Assembly: GCF_002218065.1 (NCBI RefSeq)
Contig: NZ_BDUB01000001.1
Coordinates: 73,567 to 137,566, forward strand
Reading direction: 5' to 3'
Source of the DNA: Nodularia sp. NIES-3585
GTDB taxonomy: Bacteria; Cyanobacteriota; Cyanobacteriia; Cyanobacteriales; Nostocaceae
Length of the DNA stretch: 64,000 nt
The first letter of the stretch is position 1. Every line of letters begins with the position of its first letter. Both the position numbers and the translations under genes were made by a program. The notes beneath the pieces are model-generated. The model was not told the origin of the DNA and did no database searches. It was given only the letters and a program-made list of their open reading frames with translations. This document shows, piece after piece, positions 56,080-64,000 of the stretch.

Positions 56080-57426
56080 ATGACATTTGATTATGACTTG
56101 TTTGTCATTGGTACTGGGCCTGGAGGATTAGCAGCAGCAAAAAAAGCCGCTAGCTATGGTGTCCGTGTCGCTATGGCTGAACAAGAAACCATTGGAGGTA
56201 CTTGTGTAAATCGAGGTTGTGTTCCTAAAAAACTGATTGTCTACGCAGCTGACTTTGCCAAAGAAAACCAAATGGCACACAGCTATGGGTGGAGTAAGTG
56301 TAATAGGTACTTTGACTGGACATTATTTATGAAGTCAGTACACAGACATATCGAACACATTAACTACTCCTATTGTCAACAGTTACGAAAAGCGGAAATT
56401 GAAATAATTAAAGAACGTGCTACTTTTGTTGATGCCCATACTCTAGATTTAAATGGGCATCAAGTTACAGCCGATAAAATTTTAATTGCTGTGGGTGGAA
56501 AACCCAAGAAGCCCAATATTCCAGGGATAGAATACGCCATTACATCTCGTGAGATGTTTCATTTACCCTATTTACCAAAACGCTTGGCAATTATTGGCGG
56601 TGGCTATATTGGTACTGAATTTTCCAGCATGATGCACGCTTTAGGGTGCGAAGTCACACTGATTGAAACAGATGAAATGATGTTGTCAGGGTTTGATGAC
56701 GATATTCGCTCTGGCGTACAACAGGGTTTAAGCAAACGCGGAATTAAAATTATTACTAACAGCACTGCGGAAGAAATCACTCATTTAGATGATGGTTGGC
56801 TATTAAGGACGACTGGCGACTGTGCAGAAACCATAGCGACAGATACTATCCTTGTGGCTACAGGCTGGAGTCCCAATACCAAGAACCTGGGTTTAGAAAA
56901 GGCTCAAGTCGAAGTTGGTAAACAAGGTGAAATTAAGGTAGATGAATATTGCTGTACTACCCAAGAAAATATTTTTGCTGTGGGTGACTGCATCAACCGT
57001 ATGCAATTAACTCCAGTAGCTAAGGCAGAAGGTATTGCTTTTGCCAATACAGTTTTTGGTAATCACCCGCAAACAGTGAATTATGATTATGTGCCTTCTG
57101 CTGTTTTTTCTCGCCCAGAAGGTTCTGGTGTAGGGATGACAGAAGCTAAAGCACGGGAAAAATTTGGGGATGCGGTAAGATGTTACTCTACCCAGTTCCA
57201 ACCCTTGTTGCATCAGCTACTCGAACCAGAAGAGCCAGTTATGATCAAGTTAGTAGTAGATAATAATTCTCAACAAGTTTTGGGCGCTCATATGCTGGGT
57301 GAAAATGCTGCCGAAATTATTCAAACTCTAGGGGTGGCAATTCGTCAAGGAATTACTAAGCAAGATTTGAATCAGACCATAGGCATTCATCCTACTACAG
57401 CAGAAGATTTTTTATCCTTGGATTAA
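56080..57426 (+). CDS. gor: Glutathione-disulfide reductase
   Basis: 448 residues. FAD site GTGPGGLAAAKKA, redox-active disulfide GGTCVNRGCVPKK, NAD(P)H site IGGGYIGTEF, FAVGDC, and the C-terminal catalytic HPTTAED. It regenerates reduced glutathione. The KKL after the cysteines is usual for cyanobacterial and plant enzymes. A clear AAAGGA ribosome site lies 12 bp before ATG. A single gene with long gaps on both sides. Confidence 0.94.
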   Translation: MTFDYDLFVIGTGPGGLAAAKKAASYGVRVAMAEQETIGGTCVNRGCVPKKLIVYAADFAKENQMAHSYGWSKCNRYFDWTLFMKSVHRHIEHINYSYCQQLRKAEIEIIKERATFVDAHTLDLNGHQVTADKILIAVGGKPKKPNIPGIEYAITSREMFHLPYLPKRLAIIGGGYIGTEFSSMMHALGCEVTLIETDEMMLSGFDDDIRSGVQQGLSKRGIKIITNSTAEEITHLDDGWLLRTTGDCAETIATDTILVATGWSPNTKNLGLEKAQVEVGKQGEIKVDEYCCTTQENIFAVGDCINRMQLTPVAKAEGIAFANTVFGNHPQTVNYDYVPSAVFSRPEGSGVGMTEAKAREKFGDAVRCYSTQFQPLLHQLLEPEEPVMIKLVVDNNSQQVLGAHMLGENAAEIIQTLGVAIRQGITKQDLNQTIGIHPTTAEDFLSLD

Positions 57427-57619
57427 ATAGTTTTATTTGAAGATGATTCTGCAAAGGTGTGCAGAGTTGCTGTTTTGAGATTTCACTGTCAGGTTATCAT
57501 CTGCTTGTACTTTCCTAGCTCATGCATCCAAAATCGTTTGACACACCAGCCTTTTCAATGGGTTAAGGGTCAGAGCGTTTAAAAGAAAAAGGCTTCAGTG
57601 ATTATCACAAGGCATACTG

Positions 57620-57814
57620 TTACAATTCTGTTTTATAGTATTGTTCGGGAATTGAGATCAAATGACCATCAATTGCCAGAATCGCCATATTTACTGGAGG
57701 TGTAATGGAAGCACGCAGTTGGAAAAATCCTGAAAACGCGGAATTTTCCATCAATTCAACGCAACCAAAACCAAAAACACTCAGCAATGCTGCGGACATT
57801 GCGGAAATCCCCAT
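57620..57814 (-). CDS. Small protein, 64 residues, probable second gene of a micro-operon
   Basis: ATG at 57814 has a near-consensus GAGGTGA 7 bp upstream. The GAGGTGA begins inside the stop codon of the 40-residue frame before it, so the two look translationally coupled. The peptide opens with a hydrophobic stretch (MGISAMSAALLSVFGFGCVEL) and later has ITPPVNMAILAIDGHLI. I do not recognise a family. No homology can be claimed. The first annotated frame from 57820 (TTG) is less likely. Confidence 0.5.
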   Translation of the reverse strand: MGISAMSAALLSVFGFGCVELMENSAFSGFFQLRASITPPVNMAILAIDGHLISIPEQYYKTEL

Positions 57815-57826
57815 GAGCAAATCACC

Positions 57827-57949
57827 TCAATGTGCGATTTGCTGAGACTGGCTTAATCCTGTCTCAGTCACTTGTATCGGTTTAGTTGAGCTTATCTTGG
57901 CAGCAGAGACATATTTTTTAGTTAAAGTAGATGTAGTTTCTTTTGCCAT
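57827..57949 (-). CDS. Micro-gene, 40 residues, first of the coupled pair
   Basis: ATG at 57949 (CAT on the plus strand) opens a 40-codon frame starting MAKETTSTLTKKYVSAAKIS and ending QSQQIAH, rich in Thr, Ser and Lys. Its TGA overlaps the ribosome site of the 64-residue gene. It has no clear ribosome site of its own. Leader peptide, small regulatory protein or chance are all possible. Confidence 0.35.
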   Translation of the reverse strand: MAKETTSTLTKKYVSAAKISSTKPIQVTETGLSQSQQIAH

Positions 57950-58686
57950 ATCGTGTTAATAGTTGATTTGCGTACTTACTACTTTATTTATTTATTCAGG
58001 CCTTGGTGGACGACAAATACATTGAAATAAGATTTAAATGAGAAACTTATACTTTTGTAATGAATTTTATATATTTTCCCAAATTTGGGTTAATAAATTT
58101 CGGTTTAGTGAGATATTAACCCAAATCCTGCCCAACTTATTCTCTGATTGAGATCAAAGTTGTGAGTGTTCCACAGATTGAAGTTGGAAATGTGCCGCTT
58201 CAACTCTTAATTAGGGTAAGATTTGATTTTCTCAACCCCACGGGTAAGCCTCATAGAATTGATCTATGAAGAGTTTATTGTGGTGAGACTGGCAGATATT
58301 GTGCAAGTCTGAGACTTACCATAAACCTTATACTTTTGTTGACTTAAAAATTTATAGATGGTGATTATGCCATATCCTAACCCAAGACCTATGCTTTACC
58401 TCTTTAGAAGTAAACTTAAGGGTTATATAGCCAAGAATGCTGTTAATCAGTCAATTTTATTGCTAAATTTTGCTCAGGAGGTGTCTCTTAAACTGTGACA
58501 GTTCAAAAGATTCAAGTCTCAGCAGCTTAAGTCCAATAATTTAGCCGATTTTATGCGGTGCAAGAGGTAAGATAAAAGCTATACATAAAACCCTGTTATA
58601 GGGATTTTAGCAAATTTATCATTTGAGAATTGCTATAATCTATTGTCCAATCTAATTACTTTTCTATTTATTAGGTGTATTTTTCT
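57950..58686. other. 737 bp gap with only doubtful micro-frames
   Basis: Mostly AT-rich. On the plus strand a 46-codon frame (58358-58498) ends in TGA that overlaps a GTG (58495) of an 11-codon frame (to 58530), and a very strong AGGAGGTG lies at 58476-58483. I see no known RNA gene, riboswitch or clear promoter. It includes the leader of the NYN-domain gene. Confidence 0.4.
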
Positions 58687-59208
58687 ATGGGTTCCCCAAT
58701 GAATCGTCTGTCTATTTTTGTAGACGGAAACAATATGTTCTATGCTCAACAAAAAAATGGGTGGTTTTTTGACCCCAGACGAGTATTAGACTATTTCAAA
58801 CACGAGCAGTCAGATACGACATTAATCAATGCTTTCTGGTACACTGGTTTAAAAGACCCGCAAGATCAGCGAGGCTTCAGAGATGCTCTCATTAGCTTAG
58901 GATATACAGTTAGAACTAAAATTCTTAAAGAATATTATGATGACTCCTCTGGGCGCTATTCCCAAAAGGCTAATTTAGATATTGAAATTGTCGTAGATAT
59001 GTTTAATACAGTAGATCAATATGACCGAGTAGTTTTATTCAGTGGTGATGGTGATTTTGAAAGAGCCATCGAACTATTACGCTCAAAAAATACGCATATT
59101 ACTGTAGTCTCAACGGAAGGGATGATAGCTAGAGAGCTACGTAATGCTACTGATAGATATATTGATTTAAATGATATCAGAGACAGTATAGAAAAAGTAG
59201 AAGGTTAG
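58687..59208 (+). CDS. NYN-domain (LabA/DUF88) protein
   Basis: 173 residues. NYN/PIN-like RNase fold with the conserved Asps: FVDGNNMFYAQ, KANLDIEIVVDMF, LFSGDGDFERAIELL. LabA-type proteins in cyanobacteria affect circadian output; others cleave RNA. ATG 58687 has AGGTG 9 bp upstream and fits the family better than GTG 58675. The downstream gap to leuA is 92 bp. Confidence 0.9.
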   Translation: MGSPMNRLSIFVDGNNMFYAQQKNGWFFDPRRVLDYFKHEQSDTTLINAFWYTGLKDPQDQRGFRDALISLGYTVRTKILKEYYDDSSGRYSQKANLDIEIVVDMFNTVDQYDRVVLFSGDGDFERAIELLRSKNTHITVVSTEGMIARELRNATDRYIDLNDIRDSIEKVEG

Positions 59209-59300
59209 TAATCTTAGCAAATATTTACAAATCTTAAAAGTAAAAAAACTAAGGTTCAAGATATTTTAAGCAAACTGTAAAAACTTAACAACGAGGAAAA

Positions 59301-60905
59301 ATGACTAACAAAGCCGAGCAAATTATCATTTTTGATACGACTCTCAGAGATGGAGAACAATGTCCTGGAGCAACTTTAAATATAGATGAAAAGCTAGCGA
59401 TCGCCAAACAATTATCCCGTTTAGGCGTAGATGTAATTGAGGCAGGTTTTGCCTTTGCGAGTCCGGGAGATTTTCAAGCTGTGCAGAAAATTGCTCAACT
59501 TGTGGGGACAGAAGATGGCCCGGTAATTTGTAGTTTAGCTAGAGCGATTAAAGCAGATATTGCAGCCGCAGCCGAGGCGTTGAAACCAGCAGTTCACGGC
59601 CGGATTCACACATTTATTTCGACTTCGGATATTCATTTAGAGTATCAGCTGCGGAAATCACGCGCCGAAGTTTTAGCGATCGCCGAAGAAATGGTAGCTT
59701 ATGCTAAGTCATTCATGGCAGATGTGGAATTTTCGCCAATGGATGCGGCGCGTTCTGATCCGCAATTTCTTTATCAAGTATTAGAGCGCGCGATCGCAGC
59801 TGGCGCAACAACAGTTAACATTCCTGACACTGTAGGTTACATGACCCCCAGTGAATTTGGGGGAATGATTAAAGGCATTAAAGATCATGTCCCCAATATT
59901 GATCAAGCAATTATTTCCGTACACGGACATAACGATTTAGGTTTAGCAGTTGCCAACTTCCTCGAAGCGATCAAAAATGGTGCAACTCAATTAGAATGTA
60001 CCATCAATGGCATTGGTGAACGAGCCGGAAATGCCTCCTTAGAAGAATTAGTCATGGCTTTGCACGTCCGGCGACAATATTTCAATCCCTTCTTAGGAAG
60101 ACCGACAGAATCGGAAGAACCACTAACTAATATTGACACCCGTCAAATTTATAAAACCTCCCGTCTAGTTTCTAATTTGACAGGAATGTTAGTGCAACCC
60201 AATAAAGCTATTGTCGGGGCAAATGCCTTTGCTCATGAGTCTGGAATTCACCAAGATGGGGTTTTAAAAAACAAGCTCACCTACGAAATCATGGATGCTC
60301 AATTGATTGGTTTAACAGACAATCAAATTGTATTGGGCAAACATTCCGGCAGAAATGCTTTCCGTAGCCGTTTGACAGAGTTGGGCTTTGAACTATCAGA
60401 AACCGAATTAAATAAAGCCTTCGTCAGGTTTAAAGACGTAGCCGACAAAAAGAAAGAAATTACCGATTGGGATTTGGAAGCTATTGTAAATGATGAAATT
60501 CAACAAGCTCCTGATTTGTTCCGTGTCGAGTTAGTGCAAATTTCCTGCGGTAATAATGCTCAACCTACTGCTACAGTTACCCTCCGCACCCCAGCCGGTG
60601 AAGAATTGACTGATGCGGCCATTGGTACTGGGCCAGTAGATGCTGTTTACAAGGCTATTAATCGCGTAGTCAACGTACCTAATCAGTTGATTGAGTTCTC
60701 TGTACAGTCAGTCACAGAAGGAATTGATGCTTTAGGGGAAGTTACTATTCGTCTCCGACATGATTCTAGAGTGTTTTCTGGTCATGCGGCGAATACAGAT
60801 ATTATTGTTGCTTCGGCTCAAGCTTATGTGAATGCACTAAATCGTCTTTATGCATCTTTGCAAACTCAAGAAAAGCAAGAAGAAGTAACTGCACAGAAAA
60901 TTTAG
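59301..60905 (+). CDS. leuA: 2-isopropylmalate synthase
   Basis: 534 residues. It has [16 protein letters not shown], the metal motif [21 protein letters not shown] and the C-terminal LeuA allosteric domain. It condenses acetyl-CoA with 2-ketoisovalerate in leucine synthesis and is feedback-inhibited by leucine. ACGAGGAAAA ribosome site just before ATG. A terminator follows. Unlinked to other leu genes here. Confidence 0.97.
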   Translation: MTNKAEQIIIFDTTLRDGEQCPGATLNIDEKLAIAKQLSRLGVDVIEAGFAFASPGDFQAVQKIAQLVGTEDGPVICSLARAIKADIAAAAEALKPAVHGRIHTFISTSDIHLEYQLRKSRAEVLAIAEEMVAYAKSFMADVEFSPMDAARSDPQFLYQVLERAIAAGATTVNIPDTVGYMTPSEFGGMIKGIKDHVPNIDQAIISVHGHNDLGLAVANFLEAIKNGATQLECTINGIGERAGNASLEELVMALHVRRQYFNPFLGRPTESEEPLTNIDTRQIYKTSRLVSNLTGMLVQPNKAIVGANAFAHESGIHQDGVLKNKLTYEIMDAQLIGLTDNQIVLGKHSGRNAFRSRLTELGFELSETELNKAFVRFKDVADKKKEITDWDLEAIVNDEIQQAPDLFRVELVQISCGNNAQPTATVTLRTPAGEELTDAAIGTGPVDAVYKAINRVVNVPNQLIEFSVQSVTEGIDALGEVTIRLRHDSRVFSGHAANTDIIVASAQAYVNALNRLYASLQTQEKQEEVTAQKI

Positions 60906-60922
60906 AAAGATATCTGGTTTGG

Positions 60923-60950
60923 GGGTGGGTTTTTCCCGCCCTATTTTTTT
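60923..60950 (+). terminator. Intrinsic terminator after leuA
   Basis: GGGTGGG and CCCGCCC arms (one G-T pair) with a TTTTT loop, followed by TATTTTTTT. Classical Rho-independent layout 18 bp after the stop. Confidence 0.8.
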
Positions 60951-60991
60951 GTCTAAAATTCCGAACAGCTATTCAATAAAATTACATATTT

Positions 60992-61270
60992 ATGCATAAG
61001 GCTCGTTATATAAGAACTGGTAGTATTGTTTTAGCATCTACAATGAAATCTGGAGATTATTTTGGTATCTTTCAGTGTGAACATTGTAAAACCGATTTGA
61101 TATTAACACAAGAACATAAACGACATGGAAAAATTGTATCTGCTTTTTTTAAGCATCGGGAAGCCGAAAATGATTTCCAAAAAAGATGTCCTCTCAGAGT
61201 AGAAAATAATTCTGATAAAAGTAATAAAGAAAAAAAGTCTAACAAATCTAAAGAACTCCAAAGCGTTTAA
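60992..61270 (+). CDS. Small zinc-finger-like hypothetical protein
   Basis: 92 residues with FQCEHCKTDLIL, then a conserved-looking FFKHRE and RCPLRV, a Cys-x2-Cys...His...Cys set that might bind zinc and recalls the N-terminal part of CoiA-like proteins. The tail is Lys/Ser/Asn-rich (KSNKEKKSNKSKE). ATG 60992 is in frame with no strong ribosome site. Function unknown; its end overlaps a vapC remnant on the other strand. Confidence 0.6.
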   Translation: MHKARYIRTGSIVLASTMKSGDYFGIFQCEHCKTDLILTQEHKRHGKIVSAFFKHREAENDFQKRCPLRVENNSDKSNKEKKSNKSKELQSV

Positions 61271-61399
61271 AATTCGTGTTAATACTTCTTCTGCAAAGCG
61301 TCCTTTCTCAACTAAATAAGCAATTTCTATGATTGTGATAGCTGATACGTAAATAGGATTACCTGTATTAACTGCTTGTTCCAACGCTGTTAATGCCAT
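61253..61399 (-). pseudogene. Remnant of a VapC-type PIN-domain toxin
   Basis: The translated piece ALTALEQAVNTGNPIYV, then ITIIEIAYLVEKGRF and LTRILNAL, is like the middle of VapC toxins. The N-terminal part with the first Asp (DTxxL) is lost to an upstream stop, and after about 49 codons the frame runs into the sequence opposite the 92-residue gene and no longer resembles a PIN domain. No antitoxin gene is visible. A broken toxin-antitoxin relic. Confidence 0.55.
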
Positions 61400-61482
61400 T
61401 AACTTTAATCTCTGTGCTAATTTCAGCTACTCGTCTGTCTTTCTCTAAGATATCAGCTTATAAAAAAACTTGCCCTACTAGC

Positions 61483-62949
61483 TTAACTAGCAAAGATTTG
61501 AGCGAATCTACGAATCCCCTCAGCTAGCTGTTGTTCTGTCAATTCACCATAGCCGAATATAAACTCACCAGTATGATCAGGTTTAAGATATTGGGATTTA
61601 GCAGACATAATCCCTACGCCCATTTGGGCAGCACGATGTATAATTTCATTATCGCTAAGATGGCTGTCTATTTTTACCATTAAATGGATTCCGGCTTTTT
61701 CGCCTAAAATAGTTACTTTTTCTCCCAGGTGAACGTTTAACGCCTTCACCAGGACTTGACAACGCTGTTCATAAAGCGATCGCATCTTTCTAATATGACG
61801 TTCTAAATGTCCTTCGGTGATAAAATCTGCAAGTGCTTGCTGTTCTAAGATTGGTAAATGGCGATCGCTTAACCACTTAGCACGGGCAAATATAGCAACT
61901 AAATTCTTTGGTAATACTAAATAGCCAATCCGCAATCCGGGAAACATCACTTTTGAAAAAGTCCCAATGTACAGGACTGAATCACTACGATCTAAACCTT
62001 GTAAAGCTGGAATTGGTCTGTCACCATAGCGATATTCACTATCATAGTCATCCTCAATAATCAATCCCCCGGTTTGCTGCGCCCAAGCTAATAGTTCTAA
62101 ACGGCGAGGTAAAGATAAAATTGCTCCTGTGGGGAATTGGTGGGAAGGTGTGACATATACAAGAGGAATGGGTTTGCTGGTATAGTTGACCAGTTCTTTG
62201 ACTATCAAGCCGGAATCATCTACAGGAATCGGCAAAAGTTCAGCGCCTTGAGTCTGAAAAATCAAACGTGCGCTCATATAGCCCGGATCTTCAAGTGCAA
62301 TCATATCCCCAGGCTCAATTAATAGCCGCATAATTAAATTGAGTCCTTGCTGAGTCCCATTGACAATCAGCACTTGATCTGTTTCGCATTTAACAGCACG
62401 GGAACGGGAAAGATAACAAGCGATCGCCTCTCGCAAAGGTTTGTAACCCAAAGGTTCTGTAGAATAATCCAGCCAACTCAAATTAGTGTAAAAGTAACGC
62501 GATAGTAATCTGCGCCACAGCTTGAGGGGAAATTGGTCTATGGCTGGTTGTCCGTAGCGGAAGTTAATCTCGGTATCAGGTGCGGCGATTCTCGGCACAT
62601 TTTCAGTGTCAGCTAAAATCATCCCGTACCGATTTAATTTAACTGGTAAACGGGTAATTGTTTGGCTCGATTCTATGGGTGTGGAATCCAGCAAATCATC
62701 GGGAAGTTGAGCGCAAACAAAGGTTCCAGAACCCAAAATTGTTGTCAAATAACCTTCACTCAAAAGTTGTTCATAGCTTTGAGTCACAGTAGTACGAGAA
62801 ATACTCAAAGATTTGGCAAGAGATCGCGTTGACGGAATACGGACACCAGGCGACAATCGTCCGTTGAGTATGGCTTGACGCAGTTCTTGGTATAGCTGCT
62901 GATGCAGAGGTACAGGGGAATTACTATTCAGAGCGATCGCTAGATCCAT
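61483..62949 (-). CDS. MocR-type transcription regulator (GntR winged helix plus aminotransferase domain)
   Basis: 488 residues from ATG 62949. Residues 1-75 are a GntR winged helix (PLHQQLYQELRQAIL, RIPSTRSLAKSLSISRTTVTQSYEQL). The rest is a class I aminotransferase domain with the PLP lysine in GTFSKVMFPGLRIGY. MocR proteins such as PdxR and GabR use PLP to sense a metabolite. A longer frame runs to 63009, but it would place the direct-repeat operator inside the gene, so the shorter start is chosen. It faces the GNAT genes and probably controls them and itself. Confidence 0.9.
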   Translation of the reverse strand: MDLAIALNSNSPVPLHQQLYQELRQAILNGRLSPGVRIPSTRSLAKSLSISRTTVTQSYEQLLSEGYLTTILGSGTFVCAQLPDDLLDSTPIESSQTITRLPVKLNRYGMILADTENVPRIAAPDTEINFRYGQPAIDQFPLKLWRRLLSRYFYTNLSWLDYSTEPLGYKPLREAIACYLSRSRAVKCETDQVLIVNGTQQGLNLIMRLLIEPGDMIALEDPGYMSARLIFQTQGAELLPIPVDDSGLIVKELVNYTSKPIPLVYVTPSHQFPTGAILSLPRRLELLAWAQQTGGLIIEDDYDSEYRYGDRPIPALQGLDRSDSVLYIGTFSKVMFPGLRIGYLVLPKNLVAIFARAKWLSDRHLPILEQQALADFITEGHLERHIRKMRSLYEQRCQVLVKALNVHLGEKVTILGEKAGIHLMVKIDSHLSDNEIIHRAAQMGVGIMSAKSQYLKPDHTGEFIFGYGELTEQQLAEGIRRFAQIFAS

Positions 62950-62956
62950 AATCCAG

Positions 62957-62992
62957 TCATAAAAGTGGACTTGTATTAAATCATAAAAGTGG
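62957..62992. promoter_or_regulatory. Direct-repeat operator candidate of the MocR regulator
   Basis: TCATAAAAGTGG occurs twice (62957-62968 and 62981-62992), 24 bp apart start to start, in the gap between the divergent MocR and GNAT genes. Direct repeats of this kind are the usual binding sites of MocR regulators. They sit just upstream of the ATG chosen for the regulator. Confidence 0.6.
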
Positions 62993-63083
62993 CTCTTGTC
63001 TAATACCACTTGGGAAATTACGCTTTAAATGTGCTTTTGGAAAGACTTGCTTTCCTCCATAAAAATAGCGAAAAGAAAGTTTC

Positions 63084-63542
63084 ATGAACACTAATATCTG
63101 CATTTTTCGCCGGGCAGAATTTCAGGATTTGACAACATTAGTCAACTCTAATCAAGCATTAGCTCAGGAAGCTAGAGGTGAGAAACTTGATTCACAACTT
63201 CTCACCTCCGGAATTCAAGCAGTGTTGGTTGACCCTCACCGTGGCTTTTATACAGTTGGCGAAGTTGAAAATAAAACAGTCGCTGTCGCTCTAGTAACCT
63301 TTGAGTGGAGTGACTGGAGAAATGCTTGGTTCTGGTGGTTACAAGATATCTACGTTGAACCCAGGTATCGTCAGCAAGGGATTTTTCATGCTTTTTACAC
63401 CCATATAAAAACTCAAGCACAAGCAGCAAAAGTCTGTGGACTACGCTTATATGTCTACAAAGGTAATATCAGAGCGCAGGAGGTTTATGCAAGGGTGGGG
63501 ATGAATCCTTCAAACTCTGTCATGTTTGAGGAATACCTCTAA
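63084..63542 (+). CDS. GNAT family N-acetyltransferase
   Basis: 152 residues. The acetyl-CoA motif A region is DIYVEPRYRQQGIFHAFY, followed by LRLYVYKGNIRAQEVYARVGM, typical of GNAT. Substrate unknown. It is divergent from the MocR regulator and 13 bp upstream of a second GNAT gene, so the two probably form an operon. GAAAG lies just before ATG. Confidence 0.88.
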   Translation: MNTNICIFRRAEFQDLTTLVNSNQALAQEARGEKLDSQLLTSGIQAVLVDPHRGFYTVGEVENKTVAVALVTFEWSDWRNAWFWWLQDIYVEPRYRQQGIFHAFYTHIKTQAQAAKVCGLRLYVYKGNIRAQEVYARVGMNPSNSVMFEEYL

Positions 63543-63555
63543 TTTGAGACAAAAA

Positions 63556-64000
63556 ATGCTGACAGAACAACAAATCACTATTAGAAAAGCAATTCCCCCA
63601 GAAGATGCACTGATTGCACAGCACTTTTACCAAATGTGGCAAGATATTGGCGTTCCTGATGCAGCGATGAATTCTAACTGGCTAGATATTACTCTTGAGT
63701 TTATCGCCCAAGCTCGTCACCAGTTATTTTATCAAGCTTTTGTGGCAGAAGTAGACGATGCAATAGTGGGTTCTGCAAGTTGTCAATTATTTTCAGGTTT
63801 GTACCCGAATGTCATGACAGCCGAGTACCGAAAATTTGGATACATCTGGGGCGTTTATGTTGAACCAGTTTATCGCAGACAAGGTATTGCTAAGAAATTA
63901 ACCAATAGTGCGATCGCGTATTTAAAAGCAATTGGTTGTACGCGAGTCGTTCTGAATGCTTCGCCATTAGGTAAACCAGTCTACTCCAGTCTGGGTTTTT
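63556..64000 (+). CDS. GNAT family N-acetyltransferase, cut off by the window end
   Basis: Open frame from ATG 63556 to the last base (148 codons). It reads MLTEQQITIRKAIPPEDAL at the start, and GVYVEPVYRRQGIAKKLTN is the acetyl-CoA motif; near the edge LGKPVYSSLGF is the usual C-terminal GNAT block. So only a few residues are missing. Its start is 13 bp after the previous gene, in the same operon. Confidence 0.85.
   Translation, partial: MLTEQQITIRKAIPPEDALIAQHFYQMWQDIGVPDAAMNSNWLDITLEFIAQARHQLFYQAFVAEVDDAIVGSASCQLFSGLYPNVMTAEYRKFGYIWGVYVEPVYRRQGIAKKLTNSAIAYLKAIGCTRVVLNASPLGKPVYSSLGF

Noticed and set aside
57705-57845. Plus-strand 46-codon frame starting MEARSWKNPENAEF with GGAGG upstream, looking like a precursor peptide
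   Set aside because: It lies exactly opposite the better supported minus-strand pair, its ribosome site is only 4 bp from the ATG, and no maturation genes are nearby.
61103-61252. The rest of the 98-codon minus-strand frame after the PIN-like fragment
   Set aside because: It is the reverse of the 92-residue gene and is Phe/Ile-rich with no PIN motifs.
1-64000. tRNA, rRNA, CRISPR arrays, prophage or full transposase genes
   Set aside because: None recognised on either strand by eye; a tRNAscan or Rfam run could still find small RNAs in the gaps.

Overview
The window looks like a chromosome piece from a filamentous, heterocyst-type cyanobacterium of the Nostoc/Nodularia group. The evidence is the dense scatter of the HIP1 octamer GCGATCGC, many heptanucleotide short tandem repeats and small dispersed inverted-repeat elements, the tail-to-head miaA/gyrB pair, and protein families typical of Nostocales (GUN4, NYN/LabA-like, Uma2, WG repeats, MBOAT with carbamoyltransferase). 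I could not run a database search. All assignments come from reading motifs, lengths and gene order.

Region 1 (1 to about 18.1 kb) is the core of an aeruginosin-family nonribosomal peptide cluster. It opens inside an NRPS whose visible domains are the end of a sulfotransferase, then C-A-PCP-E, predicted to load Ile/Val and epimerise it. Next come a small protein with isoprenoid-synthase-like acidic motifs, an unusual tandem-Rieske oxygenase and a type 2 isopentenyl-diphosphate isomerase. After these lie the three Choi-type genes aerD (BacA-like prephenate decarboxylase), aerE (BacB-like double cupin) and aerF (BacG-like SDR without the SDR Tyr/Lys). A second NRPS, C-A-PCP-C-PCP, has a proline-like but altered A-domain code and no thioesterase. 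A classical SDR follows.

Region 2 (18.1 to 39.1 kb) is a tailoring and export block bracketed by an inverted pair of 100 to 128 bp repeats. It holds an oligopeptide-binding lipoprotein, four paralogous 2-oxoglutarate/Fe(II) oxygenases in two pairs, an SGNH protein with an MBOAT acyltransferase, a carbamoyltransferase cassette with the gene order of saxitoxin sxtI-sxtJ-sxtK, another SGNH protein, two beta-propeller lectin-like proteins, an aldo/keto reductase, a GT4 glycosyltransferase, an MFS exporter and an ABC exporter. A sulfotransferase domain on the loading side, a D-Ile/Val module, a bicyclic-proline module, a sugar transferase, a carbamoyltransferase and an O-acyltransferase together fit the suomilide/banyaside branch of the aeruginosins: sulfated O-methylglyceric acid, (allo-)Ile or Leu, an azabicyclononane or Choi core, a decorated glucose, and a guanidino-pyrroline amine (Aeap). 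This product assignment is an inference from gene content.

Region 3 (39 to 50.4 kb) contains accessory or poorly known genes: a coiled-coil GUN4 protein, a 1041-residue repetitive protein, a membrane protein, a lipoprotein, a GHL10-type glycoside hydrolase, GlcD and a WG-repeat protein. Region 4 (50.4 to 64 kb) holds a recent tandem pair of Uma2 nucleases and then core genes (miaA, gyrB, glutathione reductase, NYN-domain protein, leuA). It also has a probable coupled pair of unannotated micro-genes near 57.6 to 57.9 kb, a vapC remnant, and a MocR-type regulator facing two GNAT acetyltransferase genes across a direct-repeat operator.

A family of roughly 115 to 190 bp MITE-like elements with ends close to GGACTTACGCAA is scattered through the cluster. 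One copy supplies the last codons and the stop of the second NRPS.
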